From a virus, in IMG/VR virus record IMGVR_UViG_3300031566_000077, positions 1-46,982 of that record: a stretch of 46,982 bases of DNA; one strand, given 5' to 3'. The number at the start of each line of letters is the position of its first letter. Positions within the stretch are counted from its first letter, which is position 1. The notes under the pieces are model-generated. The model was not told where the DNA came from. It saw only the letters and a program-made list of their open reading frames with translations, and ran no database searches. Shown here piece by piece: positions 38,624 to 46,880 of this stretch. A program made the position numbers and the translations under genes.

Positions 38624-39899
38624 AGCTCCTTCCTCCTCTATCTACAACTGTCGAAAAGGTCTCCACCAATGGAACTTCTTGATATTCGTTATCGGTCCAG
38701 TCTCGATAAACGACTGAAAAAGTATAACGTTTTACTGATAGGTTTTCCCGTGGAACGTTAGCGGAACCAAACTCCGCTTCGTCCACTATCGGGAGCCTCT
38801 CCCCAGTTCCGATGGAGACCAACACTTTGTTAGTCAAAGCTCGAATTAGTGCCCTGTTCATTTCGATAGAGAAAAGTTCCTCCGGTGTATATGAAAGAAC
38901 TCGTATTGGCATCCGGTATGTAGTGGGGAATTTTCTAATTCTTGCTTTTTTCTTGGCCTTATTTTTTTCTACTTTATATCCATCATTACGAAAGTCCATA
39001 TCCTCCGCGTGATCGCCAAGTTCAATGATATACTTCGGAACATCCGAAAAGCTATAGTCTGCGTCAGGAGCAATGTAAGGATATATCCTCACCCTAAGCA
39101 CGACCCGGATTTCAGAGTTAATGGCCTGACTCGCAGTAAGGATTATAGTCTGTGAATATTCTTTCTCCCCGGTTTCCTTAGTTTCTACCAATGTCTTAGT
39201 GAAACTAGCGAATATATTGGTCTGTCGTCCAGGATCGGTAGTGGCGTTCCAGGCACCGACCACGCTCATTATCTCCGACTTTATATTCGGAGGGAACGTC
39301 GTCGCAGCAGCCCCGAGCACTACTCCTATTTCGGTCTGTATCTCTATTCCATTCTCTAGCCTCTCAAAAAGTGACTGGAGAACATCGACTTCTGGAATGA
39401 AGTCGAGTTCATAATGAATCGACATGCCAATGAGAAATGGTGATGCTATTCCGGATGAGTCTGGACTAAGTTGAACCTTTATTTTTACTTGCTTATAACC
39501 ACCAGTTACAAATGGGAAAGAAGCAATATTGTCTTGTATGTCGAATTCTGACGACCAGTCGTTGAGGCCAGCAACCATCCAACCAGCATTCCAGTAATAC
39601 CAGGTCGTACCTCCATCGTTTGATATTTGAAAATCAAGAGACCCGAGAATATTTCCTTCCGAGTCAGTTTCAAAGGCTACGTCTGCTTCAATCGACCAAA
39701 GGAAAGTAAGAGAACGTATTTCCGCATTCGGGAACTCCAGGGTTGCCGGACTCCTGAACTTACCTTCAGATCCAAAGGAGACTTCTCCAGCCTCATCGGT
39801 TGGAAGCAGTTGAGCATACCTGCCCAGTTCCAGTTTAGTCGAATCCCAGGCAAACTCAACTTTCTGGATTTCCGAAATACTTTGGTAAAGCGTAGGCAT
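38610..39899 (-). CDS. Probable virion protein between neck and sheath genes (429 aa)
   Basis: Not recognised. The N-terminal 170 residues are beta-rich (DEAGEVSFGSEGKFRSPATL, FLWSIEADVAFETDSEGNIL, DFQISNDGGTTWYYWNAGWM), like a jelly-roll/fibre-type domain. A central helix (LQSLFERLENGIEIQTEIGV) and a C-terminal part (TPEELFSIEMNRALIRALTN, ...FSVVYRDWTDNEYQEVPL) resembling tail-terminator beta-sandwich proteins follow. It lies between a gpS/gp10-like gene and the sheath, where a tail terminator is expected. A terminator fused to a decoration domain is my best guess. Confidence 0.6.
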   Translation of the reverse strand: MPTLYQSISEIQKVEFAWDSTKLELGRYAQLLPTDEAGEVSFGSEGKFRSPATLEFPNAEIRSLTFLWSIEADVAFETDSEGNILGSLDFQISNDGGTTWYYWNAGWMVAGLNDWSSEFDIQDNIASFPFVTGGYKQVKIKVQLSPDSSGIASPFLIGMSIHYELDFIPEVDVLQSLFERLENGIEIQTEIGVVLGAAATTFPPNIKSEIMSVVGAWNATTDPGRQTNIFASFTKTLVETKETGEKEYSQTIILTASQAINSEIRVVLRVRIYPYIAPDADYSFSDVPKYIIELGDHAEDMDFRNDGYKVEKNKAKKKARIRKFPTTYRMPIRVLSYTPEELFSIEMNRALIRALTNKVLVSIGTGERLPIVDEAEFGSANVPRENLSVKRYTFSVVYRDWTDNEYQEVPLVETFSTVVDRGGRSYESS

Positions 39900-39903
39900 T
39901 GCT

Positions 39904-40500
39904 CTATTTCAAGAAGGAGTTAAACGCCGCAGCAACTGCTTGCTGATAGATAAGCGCCACTTCTTTCTTGCTTTCCTTTACAGCAGGACCTATAAACGGC
40001 CTTGGCCTTATCCTTACAACTTTCGCAAGTATGAAATCCTCTCCAAAGACCAAGTTAGGTTCGCCCGGTTTTACATCCCTACGAAGCGGAATAAATAGCG
40101 CCTTTGCTGATCTTGGAATAATAATTGTGTCTTTCGGTGGAGCGCCTATTTCCCCTCCTTCAAGAACCCTGGCAATAAGGGCCAAGGATGTTCCGCTTTC
40201 GCGATTAGTTTTTCCTGCCGGAACTCCCACCCATCCCATCATCGGAGCAAGTGGAATAAAAGTAACCGATTGCCAAAGGTCACCCCTATCCTGCAATGGT
40301 TTAGAACTCCCCTTCCGCCTTATAGTTATAGGAGAGTTCGGTGGACTCGTCACTTCACGAATCTTTTTTCTAATATTTCTAACTACCAATAACCCAGCGC
40401 GCTTAGTAGCAATAGTCCCAGCGACAACCAGCCTTTTGTTGAGGGCAGGAACCGTCAACAATCGGTTTAGTTTATCCCAGTCACCAACGCGCTGAATCAT
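39904..40500 (-). CDS. Head-tail completion protein (gpS / HK97 gp10-like)
   Basis: 198 residues. The segment ITIRRKGSSKPLQDRGDLWQ then SVTFIP matches virion morphogenesis proteins, where K-P-L-x-D-T/R-G-x-L-x-x-S-I precedes a beta strand. The N-terminal helix (LVVAGTIATKRAGLLVVRNI) and the C-terminal ...RPRPFIGPAVKESKKEVALI (PRPF segment) are typical of gpS/gp10 tail completion. It acts at the head-tail joint. It overlaps the upstream gene by four bases. Confidence 0.8.
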   Translation of the reverse strand: MIQRVGDWDKLNRLLTVPALNKRLVVAGTIATKRAGLLVVRNIRKKIREVTSPPNSPITIRRKGSSKPLQDRGDLWQSVTFIPLAPMMGWVGVPAGKTNRESGTSLALIARVLEGGEIGAPPKDTIIIPRSAKALFIPLRRDVKPGEPNLVFGEDFILAKVVRIRPRPFIGPAVKESKKEVALIYQQAVAAAFNSFLK

Positions 40501-40928
40501 GGGTTGCTCAACAATTCCCTGGACCTGCGAAAATATATCATCATTAAGTTTGCTTTTTTCCGTAAATATCCTGCATGTTTTATTTCCGTGATTTCATACT
40601 CTACGACATCGCCCGCAACCTTAGTAAGCAAGTCACCAATTCCTGGCTTCGTAACAAGTGCATCGAATGTTGTTTTTCTTATTGTCAAACGCCCGGTAGT
40701 TATAGGAGTATTTCCGGTTTCCGTTGGGAGTTTTTCCTCTTGAATATCATAATATATTTGTGCCTTAAAATTCAAGACATCTCCGGTATCGGGACCAGAC
40801 CAGGTCTTCTGTCCCCTGGGCCTTCTTGAAACTCTATCAACCGCTGGGCGATTCTCCCCTGGAACTCTGCCAGTTTTGGTCAAGAGTTTTATCTCGATGT
40901 CGACAAGATTCATTCGTAAAGGAATCAT
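40497..40928 (-). CDS. Putative head-tail connector / stopper (143 aa)
   Basis: Beta-rich protein with a basic N-terminal half (LLTKTGRVPGENRPAVDRVS, RRPRGQKTW) and a strand-rich C-terminal half (TTFDALVTKPGIGDLLTKVA, VVEYEITEIKHAGYLRKKAN). It overlaps the adaptor gene upstream and the gpS-like gene downstream by four bases each. The location between adaptor and completion protein is that of the stopper in siphovirus and myovirus modules. Assigned mainly by position. Confidence 0.55.
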   Translation of the reverse strand: MIPLRMNLVDIEIKLLTKTGRVPGENRPAVDRVSRRPRGQKTWSGPDTGDVLNFKAQIYYDIQEEKLPTETGNTPITTGRLTIRKTTFDALVTKPGIGDLLTKVAGDVVEYEITEIKHAGYLRKKANLMMIYFRRSRELLSNP

Positions 40929-41872
40929 GCGAAATCCACGTGAATCTGCGGTTCGGCATAGTAGGACAATTGCCGATCAACAAAATAATCTCCGGTCAAT
41001 CCCACACCCCCTCCATCTGCGTCGCCAAAGAGAGTATAAGAATACCGATCTGTTTTCTCCGACTTAATTTTCCCGGCCATGACTGCGTCGTCATAATCGT
41101 CTGTATTTATTCTTATGTTGAGTCGTTTCACTAAAAGAAGCGTCGCTCGTTCGATGAGTCTTGGTATCGCTCCAAAAGTAAGAACCCTTGTTCCTACCGG
41201 CAATTGCTGGGCATCCTTAGTTTCGATAGCATCAAATACCAACTTTTTATTTCCGACGTCGATACTGTTGACTATTACCTGTCCCAAAACTTCCCTACCC
41301 GAATCGTTCTTCTCGAATAAAACAACATCCCTTGCCTGAAAGCCGGATATACTGGTCAGGATTGCATCAATACCCCCGTTTGAAATTAACGTCGTAGTAT
41401 CGGTAAGTATCCGTCTCGTCGTCCCGCTTCTAGCAGAGAAAGTATCCATCCATCCGGAGTAACAATCAAAGAGGACGTTTCCCCTTCCTCCGAAGAATTC
41501 CGAATAAAGTAATTCAAGATATCGACCATAGACTTGATAATCACTCGAATCAAAGACAGCCATGTCATTCGGACCAGATGCAAGTAGAATATCCACTTTG
41601 TCTGGAACTAAGAACGGCCTACTGGCTGAAGCGGTCGAGATTTGCGCCAAACTAAGTACCTCCAGAATCGGGACCCGATTCGGAAGATAAAGCAAGGCTG
41701 ATCCCATGCCATCAAGTATTTTCTGGCTCCGCACAGGAGTGAACCATTGACCCAGAGCATCAGAGAGGTAACCAGATGCCTCAGCGATCAACAGAAGGGC
41801 ATCGGGAGCAGGCAGTTCCGTTTCGGTGAACCCTTCCTGGCGGAGCCGAGTAATTGTTGTGTATCGGAACAT
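40925..41872 (-). CDS. Head-tail adaptor (gp6/gp15-like) protein
   Basis: 315 residues, starting MFRYTTITRLRQEGFTETEL and ALLLIAEASGYLSDALGQWF followed by TPV. This is the usual opening of head-tail adaptors (Y-x-T-x-x-x-x-R...L...I..AS..ID...G..F.PR). The central part has a beta domain (NKKLVFDAIETKDAQQLPVG), and the end AVMAGKIKSEKTDRYSYTLF has the typical ...E-x-x-D-x-x-S-Y segment. It is longer than usual adaptors (about 100-200 aa), with an insert near residues 90-230. It probably binds the portal ring. Confidence 0.75.
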   Translation of the reverse strand: MFRYTTITRLRQEGFTETELPAPDALLLIAEASGYLSDALGQWFTPVRSQKILDGMGSALLYLPNRVPILEVLSLAQISTASASRPFLVPDKVDILLASGPNDMAVFDSSDYQVYGRYLELLYSEFFGGRGNVLFDCYSGWMDTFSARSGTTRRILTDTTTLISNGGIDAILTSISGFQARDVVLFEKNDSGREVLGQVIVNSIDVGNKKLVFDAIETKDAQQLPVGTRVLTFGAIPRLIERATLLLVKRLNIRINTDDYDDAVMAGKIKSEKTDRYSYTLFGDADGGGVGLTGDYFVDRQLSYYAEPQIHVDFA

Positions 41873-41887
41873 CGCTCCCTCCTATCC

Positions 41888-42427
41888 TTAGTAGTCTTCG
41901 TCTTCTTCGTCGTCTTCGGTCCAGCCCTCGTTGTCTTCCTCGGGCTCTTCCTCGACTACTTTCTTCTTCTTTTTCTTGCCCGACTTTTCCCCTTTCTTCT
42001 TTTTCTTCTTGGGTCTTTCTTCCTCCTCGCCGTCGTCGTCGGGTTCCGTCAGTTCCTCCTCTTCTTCTACTTCTTCTTCCACTGCCTTTTTCTTTTTCTT
42101 TTTCTTGTCCCCGGTGAGAACTTCGGTCGATCCCGGGAAAGACGTAGGAAGAGGAGTAGGCGGTTCGGTGCCGGAATAGCTCAGTGGCGTAACCCCGGTC
42201 GACTTCGCCCCACCCAGGGGAGTCCCGCTCGCATCAGTTTCTTCGATATCGTTTTTCATCCTGAACATCTCGATATCGCAAGCCAGAGTGACCCGGGCAG
42301 GCTCCTTTTTTGAAAAGGAGTAATGGTGTCCGACCCGCCCGAAGCAAGCATAAGACGAAGCAGACTTCGGAATGAAAAAAGCCACTTGCTCTTCCTTCCC
42401 CCGCATTTCGCGATCCTGGTTCGCCAT
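41888..42427 (-). CDS. Low-complexity acidic/basic head-region protein (179 aa)
   Basis: The start MANQDREMRGKEEQVAFFIP follows GAAGGGGAAGGAA. Residues 1-100 look folded (VAFFIPKSASSYACFGRVGH, EPARVTLACDIEMFRMKNDI). The tail alternates KKKKKKK and Glu/Asp blocks and ends WTEDDEEDEDY. This resembles the 182-aa protein at 9798 in style, although the heads differ. It lies between the repeat protein and the adaptor gene, so it may be packaged or be a head-assembly factor. Function unknown. Confidence 0.65.
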   Translation of the reverse strand: MANQDREMRGKEEQVAFFIPKSASSYACFGRVGHHYSFSKKEPARVTLACDIEMFRMKNDIEETDASGTPLGGAKSTGVTPLSYSGTEPPTPLPTSFPGSTEVLTGDKKKKKKKAVEEEVEEEEELTEPDDDGEEEERPKKKKKKGEKSGKKKKKKVVEEEPEEDNEGWTEDDEEDEDY

Positions 42428-42457
42428 TTCCTTCCCCTTCAAATAGAAGATTCTTGC

Positions 42458-43570
42458 TTACCCCTTCACGAGTCCGATGGTCACTTCAGCGCCCGTACCG
42501 AGAACCGCGACCTCGCCGGCGGTTCCAAGCACAGACCCTGCATTGCCAGCATCGGCCGCCAAGTGAGTGGCGGATTTCGCAGCATGCGTCTCGTAGGCGG
42601 CTTTCCACTCTGCGACCACGGCAATGATATCCTCGTACTCGGTCGCGGTGCCTGCGACGGCGGTGGTGTCCGCATCAAGGTGATCGTCAGTGCTTGTCCC
42701 GTGCGTGTTGATCGTCGCTTTCAGGCCGTTGATAAGAGCCACGACAGTCGCCTCGGTTGTCGCCGCAGCCGTAACGTTTGCCACGCCCGCAGTCGGGTGA
42801 ACTCCCAGGTGAGCGATATGGGCGTTCAAGTCCGTTTGAAATTCGTTGGTTTCCAAATACAGCGCTGTAATTTGGATACCAGCGTTTGGACTCGTGATAG
42901 TATTTGTCCCATCGGCCAGACCATGAACGGGACCCGTGGTCAGGATGATGTGCGCGTTGAACCCGGTGGTGTTCTTGATCTCGTTGATGAGCGTGACGAC
43001 ACTATCCCAGTCCGTGGCGTTCGCCGCAACGATTGTGTTGGTAGTGTCGGCATTGGCGTGCTCGCCTCCGGCCGTCAGAATCCGATGCGCCTCGTACATC
43101 GCCTTCAAATCATTGACGAGCAGTACAGCCTCCGCTTCCGTTGTAGCCGGGCTGGTAGCTGTGATAACGTTCGTTGCATCCGCGGCCCCGTGAACGCCAC
43201 CCGCCGTAAGGATTCGATGAGCCTCGTAATCCAGCACGGCCTCGTTCAGGATTGTGAGGATGTCGGCGACGGGGTCCGTTGCCACCGGAGATCCGATAGG
43301 ATTGTCCACGTCCGCCGCCATGTGAACGCCCCCGGCTCCCCGGTGGGCGTTGTACTGACCAAGCCCGGCGTCCATGGCGGCCTGGATCGCTTTCTGTCTC
43401 ACGTTGATGAGATCCAAGTTCGCTTGGATCGCTTTCTGCCTCACGTTGATCGCGGTGAAGTCGTCGGCGATCTGACGCAAGGCCTCGGTGAGGGTCGGAG
43501 ACGGATGGTTATCTCTCGGGGCTAAACCGGCCCCACCATCGAGGAACAACTCCTCTATGATCGTGGTCAT
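42458..43570 (-). CDS. Head-region protein made of about seven 40-residue His-containing repeats
   Basis: 370 residues. After a helical N-terminal part with a tandem INVRQKAIQA (residues 41-50 and 55-64), about seven repeats run from residue 73 to 350 with the pattern (Y/F/L/I)-x-A/T-H...H-x-x-A-D-x-x-N. Examples are YEAHRILTAGGVHGAADATN and FNAHIILTTGPVHGLADGTN, each followed by Thr-rich sequence and a helix such as LLVNDLKAM. Two His and one Asp recur at fixed positions, which could bind metal. Encoded directly after the major capsid gene, so a decoration protein or head fibre is likely. No known family recognised. Confidence 0.65.
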   Translation of the reverse strand: MTTIIEELFLDGGAGLAPRDNHPSPTLTEALRQIADDFTAINVRQKAIQANLDLINVRQKAIQAAMDAGLGQYNAHRGAGGVHMAADVDNPIGSPVATDPVADILTILNEAVLDYEAHRILTAGGVHGAADATNVITATSPATTEAEAVLLVNDLKAMYEAHRILTAGGEHANADTTNTIVAANATDWDSVVTLINEIKNTTGFNAHIILTTGPVHGLADGTNTITSPNAGIQITALYLETNEFQTDLNAHIAHLGVHPTAGVANVTAAATTEATVVALINGLKATINTHGTSTDDHLDADTTAVAGTATEYEDIIAVVAEWKAAYETHAAKSATHLAADAGNAGSVLGTAGEVAVLGTGAEVTIGLVKG

Positions 43571-43608
43571 CTTAGTCTCTCCTATTTTAAGTTCCTGTTG
43601 ACTTCCTG

Positions 43609-43634
43609 CTACTAGCCGGATTTACGACTAGTAG
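43609..43634 (-). other. Stem-loop overlapping the capsid gene stop codon
   Basis: CTACTAG (43609-43615) and CTAGTAG (43628-43634) are perfectly complementary around a 12-base loop. The 5' arm on the minus strand contains the TAG stop of the capsid gene. There is no U-tract after it. It could protect the highly expressed capsid mRNA end or reduce downstream expression. Confidence 0.35.
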
Positions 43635-44914
43635 GGCTGGCGCCGGACGTTGATACCCTTGACCACCTTGTCCAGCGATTCGACCTGGGTGTCGGTCTCG
43701 TTAATCACGACGGTTTCCCACCGAGCATAGTCCTTCTCGAACTCGGTGTAGATCTCCGTCTTGTCCAGGTTGCCCCACAGGAAGTTGAGGGGATTGGCGA
43801 GCCAGACGATGGCTCCGTCGTTCAACGATCCTGCCGAACCGGCATCGGTTCCGACATAGGCCGCGACGGCGATCCCCACGGTGGCCCAGCCATTGCCCGC
43901 GCCGATCGTCAGGATCGCGCCCGAGCCCTTGGTCGGATGCTCGATGTAGAGATGGCCGAAGCCATCATCCTGGACGACAGTCGTTTCCAGTCCGACAGTT
44001 GCCCTGATGAAAGCCGCCACTTCGTGAGCCGACCAGACTCCCTGTGGAACGGTGACCGTCTTGGCGCCCGCCCCGAGATTGATAACCAGGGTGTCGTTCG
44101 TTCCGGTCACGAAATTCCAGGGACCCTGCGTGGTACCCATGATATGGCCGGCCACCGCAACCGTCACTGCCACCGGTTTCCTGGAAGGCATGAGTGGAAT
44201 GGTGATGATCGGAATGCCGAAAGGCGCTTCGATATTCCCCTTGAAGGCGCGCTCTCCAATCTGGTCGATGCGCTGGGAGTTCAATTCCACCCAATCCACC
44301 TGGATACTTCTCGGCATGAAAAACCGCAGACCCGGATCGTCCTGGTAGGAATCGGGCATACGTCGGATCATATTGGCGAAGAGCTGCTTGCTCACGAATC
44401 CGCCGTTTAGATCCACGATGTGCGATCCGTTGGTGAGTTTGTCGAGCCCGTCGTTGACCCGAAGCAGGTCGTTGATGGGCGTTCCTGCGCCGAGGAGCGT
44501 ATCGCCGTTGATATGGAGATTCTCCAGGTCGGTTGCGATCTGCGCCAGCATCGCCTCGCTGACCTGCTGAACGATCCGTTCCTTCGAAACGTTCCTCCGA
44601 ATGGCGCGTCTCGTAATGTGGAACCGGGAAGCGAGTTCCGCGGTATCCAGGGTGATCTGGTTGAAGAGCGGGGACCCGGTTTCGTTGATGATGGCGTTGT
44701 CCGCCAAACCGACCGTGATCGGTTCGCCGATATGGAGCTTGGGCACCTCGAGCCTGGGGTTTTCCATGATTTCCGTCCGGCAGAGCGGAATGAGTTTGGT
44801 GAACTTGCGGACGTACATCAGGAAGACATCACGCTGTTGCGCGTTGAGAAGTCCGCCGTTGAGGAACGAACTTCCCGTAACCGCCTTGTGGATGAAAGCG
44901 TCATTCCCGTTCAT
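43628..44914 (-). CDS. Major capsid protein (HK97-like) with an inserted beta domain
   Basis: The start MNGNDAFIHKAVTGSSFLNG is placed after AGAAGGAGAAATGAA. Conserved HK97-type parts: LLNAQQRDVFLMYVRKFTKL, ETGSPLFNQITLDTAELASR (E-loop/spine region), QVSEAMLAQIATDLENLHIN GD, and the C-terminal FLWGNLDKTEIYTEFEKDYA with INETDTQVES. Residues about 255-365 (GPWNFVTGTNDTLVINLGAG to VGIAVAAYVGTDAGS) look like a separate beta domain inserted in the A-domain end. The total of 428 aa is longer than P2 gpN-like shells. Neighbouring scaffold and protease genes confirm. Confidence 0.9.
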   Translation of the reverse strand: MNGNDAFIHKAVTGSSFLNGGLLNAQQRDVFLMYVRKFTKLIPLCRTEIMENPRLEVPKLHIGEPITVGLADNAIINETGSPLFNQITLDTAELASRFHITRRAIRRNVSKERIVQQVSEAMLAQIATDLENLHINGDTLLGAGTPINDLLRVNDGLDKLTNGSHIVDLNGGFVSKQLFANMIRRMPDSYQDDPGLRFFMPRSIQVDWVELNSQRIDQIGERAFKGNIEAPFGIPIITIPLMPSRKPVAVTVAVAGHIMGTTQGPWNFVTGTNDTLVINLGAGAKTVTVPQGVWSAHEVAAFIRATVGLETTVVQDDGFGHLYIEHPTKGSGAILTIGAGNGWATVGIAVAAYVGTDAGSAGSLNDGAIVWLANPLNFLWGNLDKTEIYTEFEKDYARWETVVINETDTQVESLDKVVKGINVRRQPY

Positions 44915-44988
44915 TTCATTTCTCCTTCTCATTGAAAAACCGTTGAAGAAATACTACCTACTACTAGTATGGATTGATCCTTCCTTGA

Positions 44989-45894
44989 CTAGAAATCCTT
45001 GACGGATTCGAACATCGAGACGAAGGGATTCGATTCCTCCGTCACCTTGGAATCCACGTCCTCCGAACCATAGGTCCGTTTGTAGTCCTCCTTCTTTCCG
45101 GTGGGAGGTTTGCCGGTGTCATCGCCCGTAAGCGCCTTTTCGATAGCCTCGACGCGGCTGACGACCTTTCCGAATTCTTCCTTGGCGGCATCCTGGAACA
45201 TCTTGGTCAGCTCGACTCCCCTGGTATCGAGCATTTTCTTGACCTCTTCCTTGGTTTCTCCCAGGGATTTGGTCAGTTCCGCCCTGGTCTCCTTGCTGGC
45301 GTCACTCTCGGCGTCCTTCTTGACGGGAGCGACATCGGAATCCGAGACCGGTGGGGGCGGAGGCGTAGCCGCCTTCTTCTCGAGTTCCTCGATTTTCACG
45401 CTCAACGCCTTCAGGTTGACGGTGAGATCCTCGATGGATTTCACGAGTTCTGCGTTCTCCAAGTCACGATCTCCTTTTCCGTCCGGGTCAAGGTCATTGT
45501 TCTTCTGCGCCGCCGATGGGTATTTCTGGAGGACGGATTCCAGTATCCCCATGATGGCACGAAACTCCGTGGCGATTTCCTTCGAAAGTTGGCTCCCCTC
45601 CTGTTTGTCGGTAGTCGGGTCGCCTTCTTCCCCTACACCCTGCATCTCTTCCATTTCAGAGGCAAGAGAAACAAGGCGCTCGATGGCCGGCTTAGCCATC
45701 TGGATAACGGCCTTCAGGACGGAAGAAGAAACCACAGTCTTTCCATCTGGTCCCTCCATGCCCGGTCCCTGGCCCTGACCACCCATGGCTCCCTCCTTTC
45801 GTTTAACAAGAAGAAAGGTTCTCTTTATGGCGGCACGATCCACCAGAGAGACTTCCTTCGTCTTTACGTCCTTCAAATCGAATTCATAGGACAT
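44989..45894 (-). CDS. Capsid scaffolding protein
   Basis: 301 residues, highly charged and helical, Pro-rich in the middle (AATPPPPPVSDSD). Helical parts include VLKAVIQMAKPAIERLVSLA and AELVKSIEDLTVNLKALSVK. The N-terminal TKEVSLVDRAAIKRTFLLVK is like the start of phage proteins in the protease/scaffold block (EVSLVDxPANxxxF). It lies between the XkdF-like protease and capsid genes, the scaffold position. A charged, low-complexity C-terminus (GKKEDYKRTYGSEDVDSKVT) probably contacts the capsid protein. Confidence 0.75.
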   Translation of the reverse strand: MSYEFDLKDVKTKEVSLVDRAAIKRTFLLVKRKEGAMGGQGQGPGMEGPDGKTVVSSSVLKAVIQMAKPAIERLVSLASEMEEMQGVGEEGDPTTDKQEGSQLSKEIATEFRAIMGILESVLQKYPSAAQKNNDLDPDGKGDRDLENAELVKSIEDLTVNLKALSVKIEELEKKAATPPPPPVSDSDVAPVKKDAESDASKETRAELTKSLGETKEEVKKMLDTRGVELTKMFQDAAKEEFGKVVSRVEAIEKALTGDDTGKPPTGKKEDYKRTYGSEDVDSKVTEESNPFVSMFESVKDF

Positions 45895-45902
45895 GATTTA
45901 CC

Positions 45903-46835
45903 TCACGATCTTCTGACTCTTGTTCCTACGCCCCCGATAGAAAACCCAGTTATTTCCCCCTTCTTTACTTCTTTCCAGACGCCGTCGTCAACAACTCTCA
46001 CAGACAACAACCAGGTTCCCTTCCTGACCTCTTGTCCACAAAAGTTAAAGGCAACTGGTGCAATATAAGATTCCATAATGTTAAACTTCTTTTTAAAGTC
46101 TTTATGTTGGTAGCCAATAGTTTGTGCCTTTTCCATAAAGTAATGCGCTGCTTTAGCAATTTCTTCTTCTGAAATCATATCCCCTTGTGTATCTACTACG
46201 TTTGGCTCAAGAACTATGCCGTAAACTATTCTTTCGCCCTCATCCACTTTAATAATTGGAGTAGTGATACTTAATAACCCTTCGTCTATTGCACCGTCCT
46301 CTTGAATAGGTACCAAGTCTTCGGTTGCCTCATCAAGAATATGCTCCTGCATATCCTTTAATTCGTCTTCGTCCTCCTTTTCAATTTTGCTAATGGGCAT
46401 AATAGAAGCGTGTGCGATCCCACTATCATCCATGGCAGAAATGATCTCCGAATGATAGTGATAAATTGAATCACGCGAAAGCCCGAAAAGCTGTATCGAA
46501 ATATCATCCAGCTCACATATAGAATGTAAAGCCTTATGAACGCCAAGAATTTCCTTTTTTGTTTTCTTGACCGCCGGTTCAAACGTCATCGGGGTTATTT
46601 TATTATCCTTTAGCCATTTCTTAGCATCAGCTTCTTTCCAGTCTTTCGTTGGAAAACGAAGCGCCTGAACCGCCCACGCGTTGGGAGGGCCTTCTTTTAT
46701 ATGCCCCCATATAATGCCAATCGTCTTCGGGACCTCCAACTTGCCCCCGAAGATTTTACCGCCAGAAATCCTTCTAAAACGGTCAAACCGCTTTGGGTCC
46801 TGAAGCCTGGCAGCGTGTTCGTTTGGGAAAGGCAT
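45903..46835 (-). CDS. XkdF-like prohead protease / capsid morphogenesis protein
   Basis: 310 residues. The C-terminal half is typical of PBSX XkdF: ERIVYGIVLEPNVVDTQGDM, SEEEIAKAAHYFMEKAQTIG YQHKDF, and VRKGTWLLSVRVVDDGVWKE VKKGEITGFSIGG. This family is related to serine-type prohead proteases. The N-terminal half (RFRRISGGKIFGGKLEVPKT; HIKEGPPNAWAVQALRFPTK) is not characteristic and may be a second domain. It ends eight bases before the scaffold start. The catalytic triad was not assigned. Confidence 0.8.
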   Translation of the reverse strand: MPFPNEHAARLQDPKRFDRFRRISGGKIFGGKLEVPKTIGIIWGHIKEGPPNAWAVQALRFPTKDWKEADAKKWLKDNKITPMTFEPAVKKTKKEILGVHKALHSICELDDISIQLFGLSRDSIYHYHSEIISAMDDSGIAHASIMPISKIEKEDEDELKDMQEHILDEATEDLVPIQEDGAIDEGLLSITTPIIKVDEGERIVYGIVLEPNVVDTQGDMISEEEIAKAAHYFMEKAQTIGYQHKDFKKKFNIMESYIAPVAFNFCGQEVRKGTWLLSVRVVDDGVWKEVKKGEITGFSIGGVGTRVRRS

Positions 46836-46880
46836 TACTTTATCCCTCCTCGTTATTCAAGCATTCTTTCCTGATGTTTG

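Noticed and set aside
41747-42313. Plus-strand open frame with Ser/Leu/Phe runs opposite the second low-complexity gene
   Set aside because: Same effect as at 9759: a complement of poly-Lys/poly-Glu codons on the wrong strand in a strictly minus-strand operon.
42323-43525. 400-residue plus-strand open frame opposite the head repeat protein
   Set aside because: The minus-strand frame has regular amino-acid repeats and a normal operon position. The plus frame is Arg/Gly-rich with no family features.
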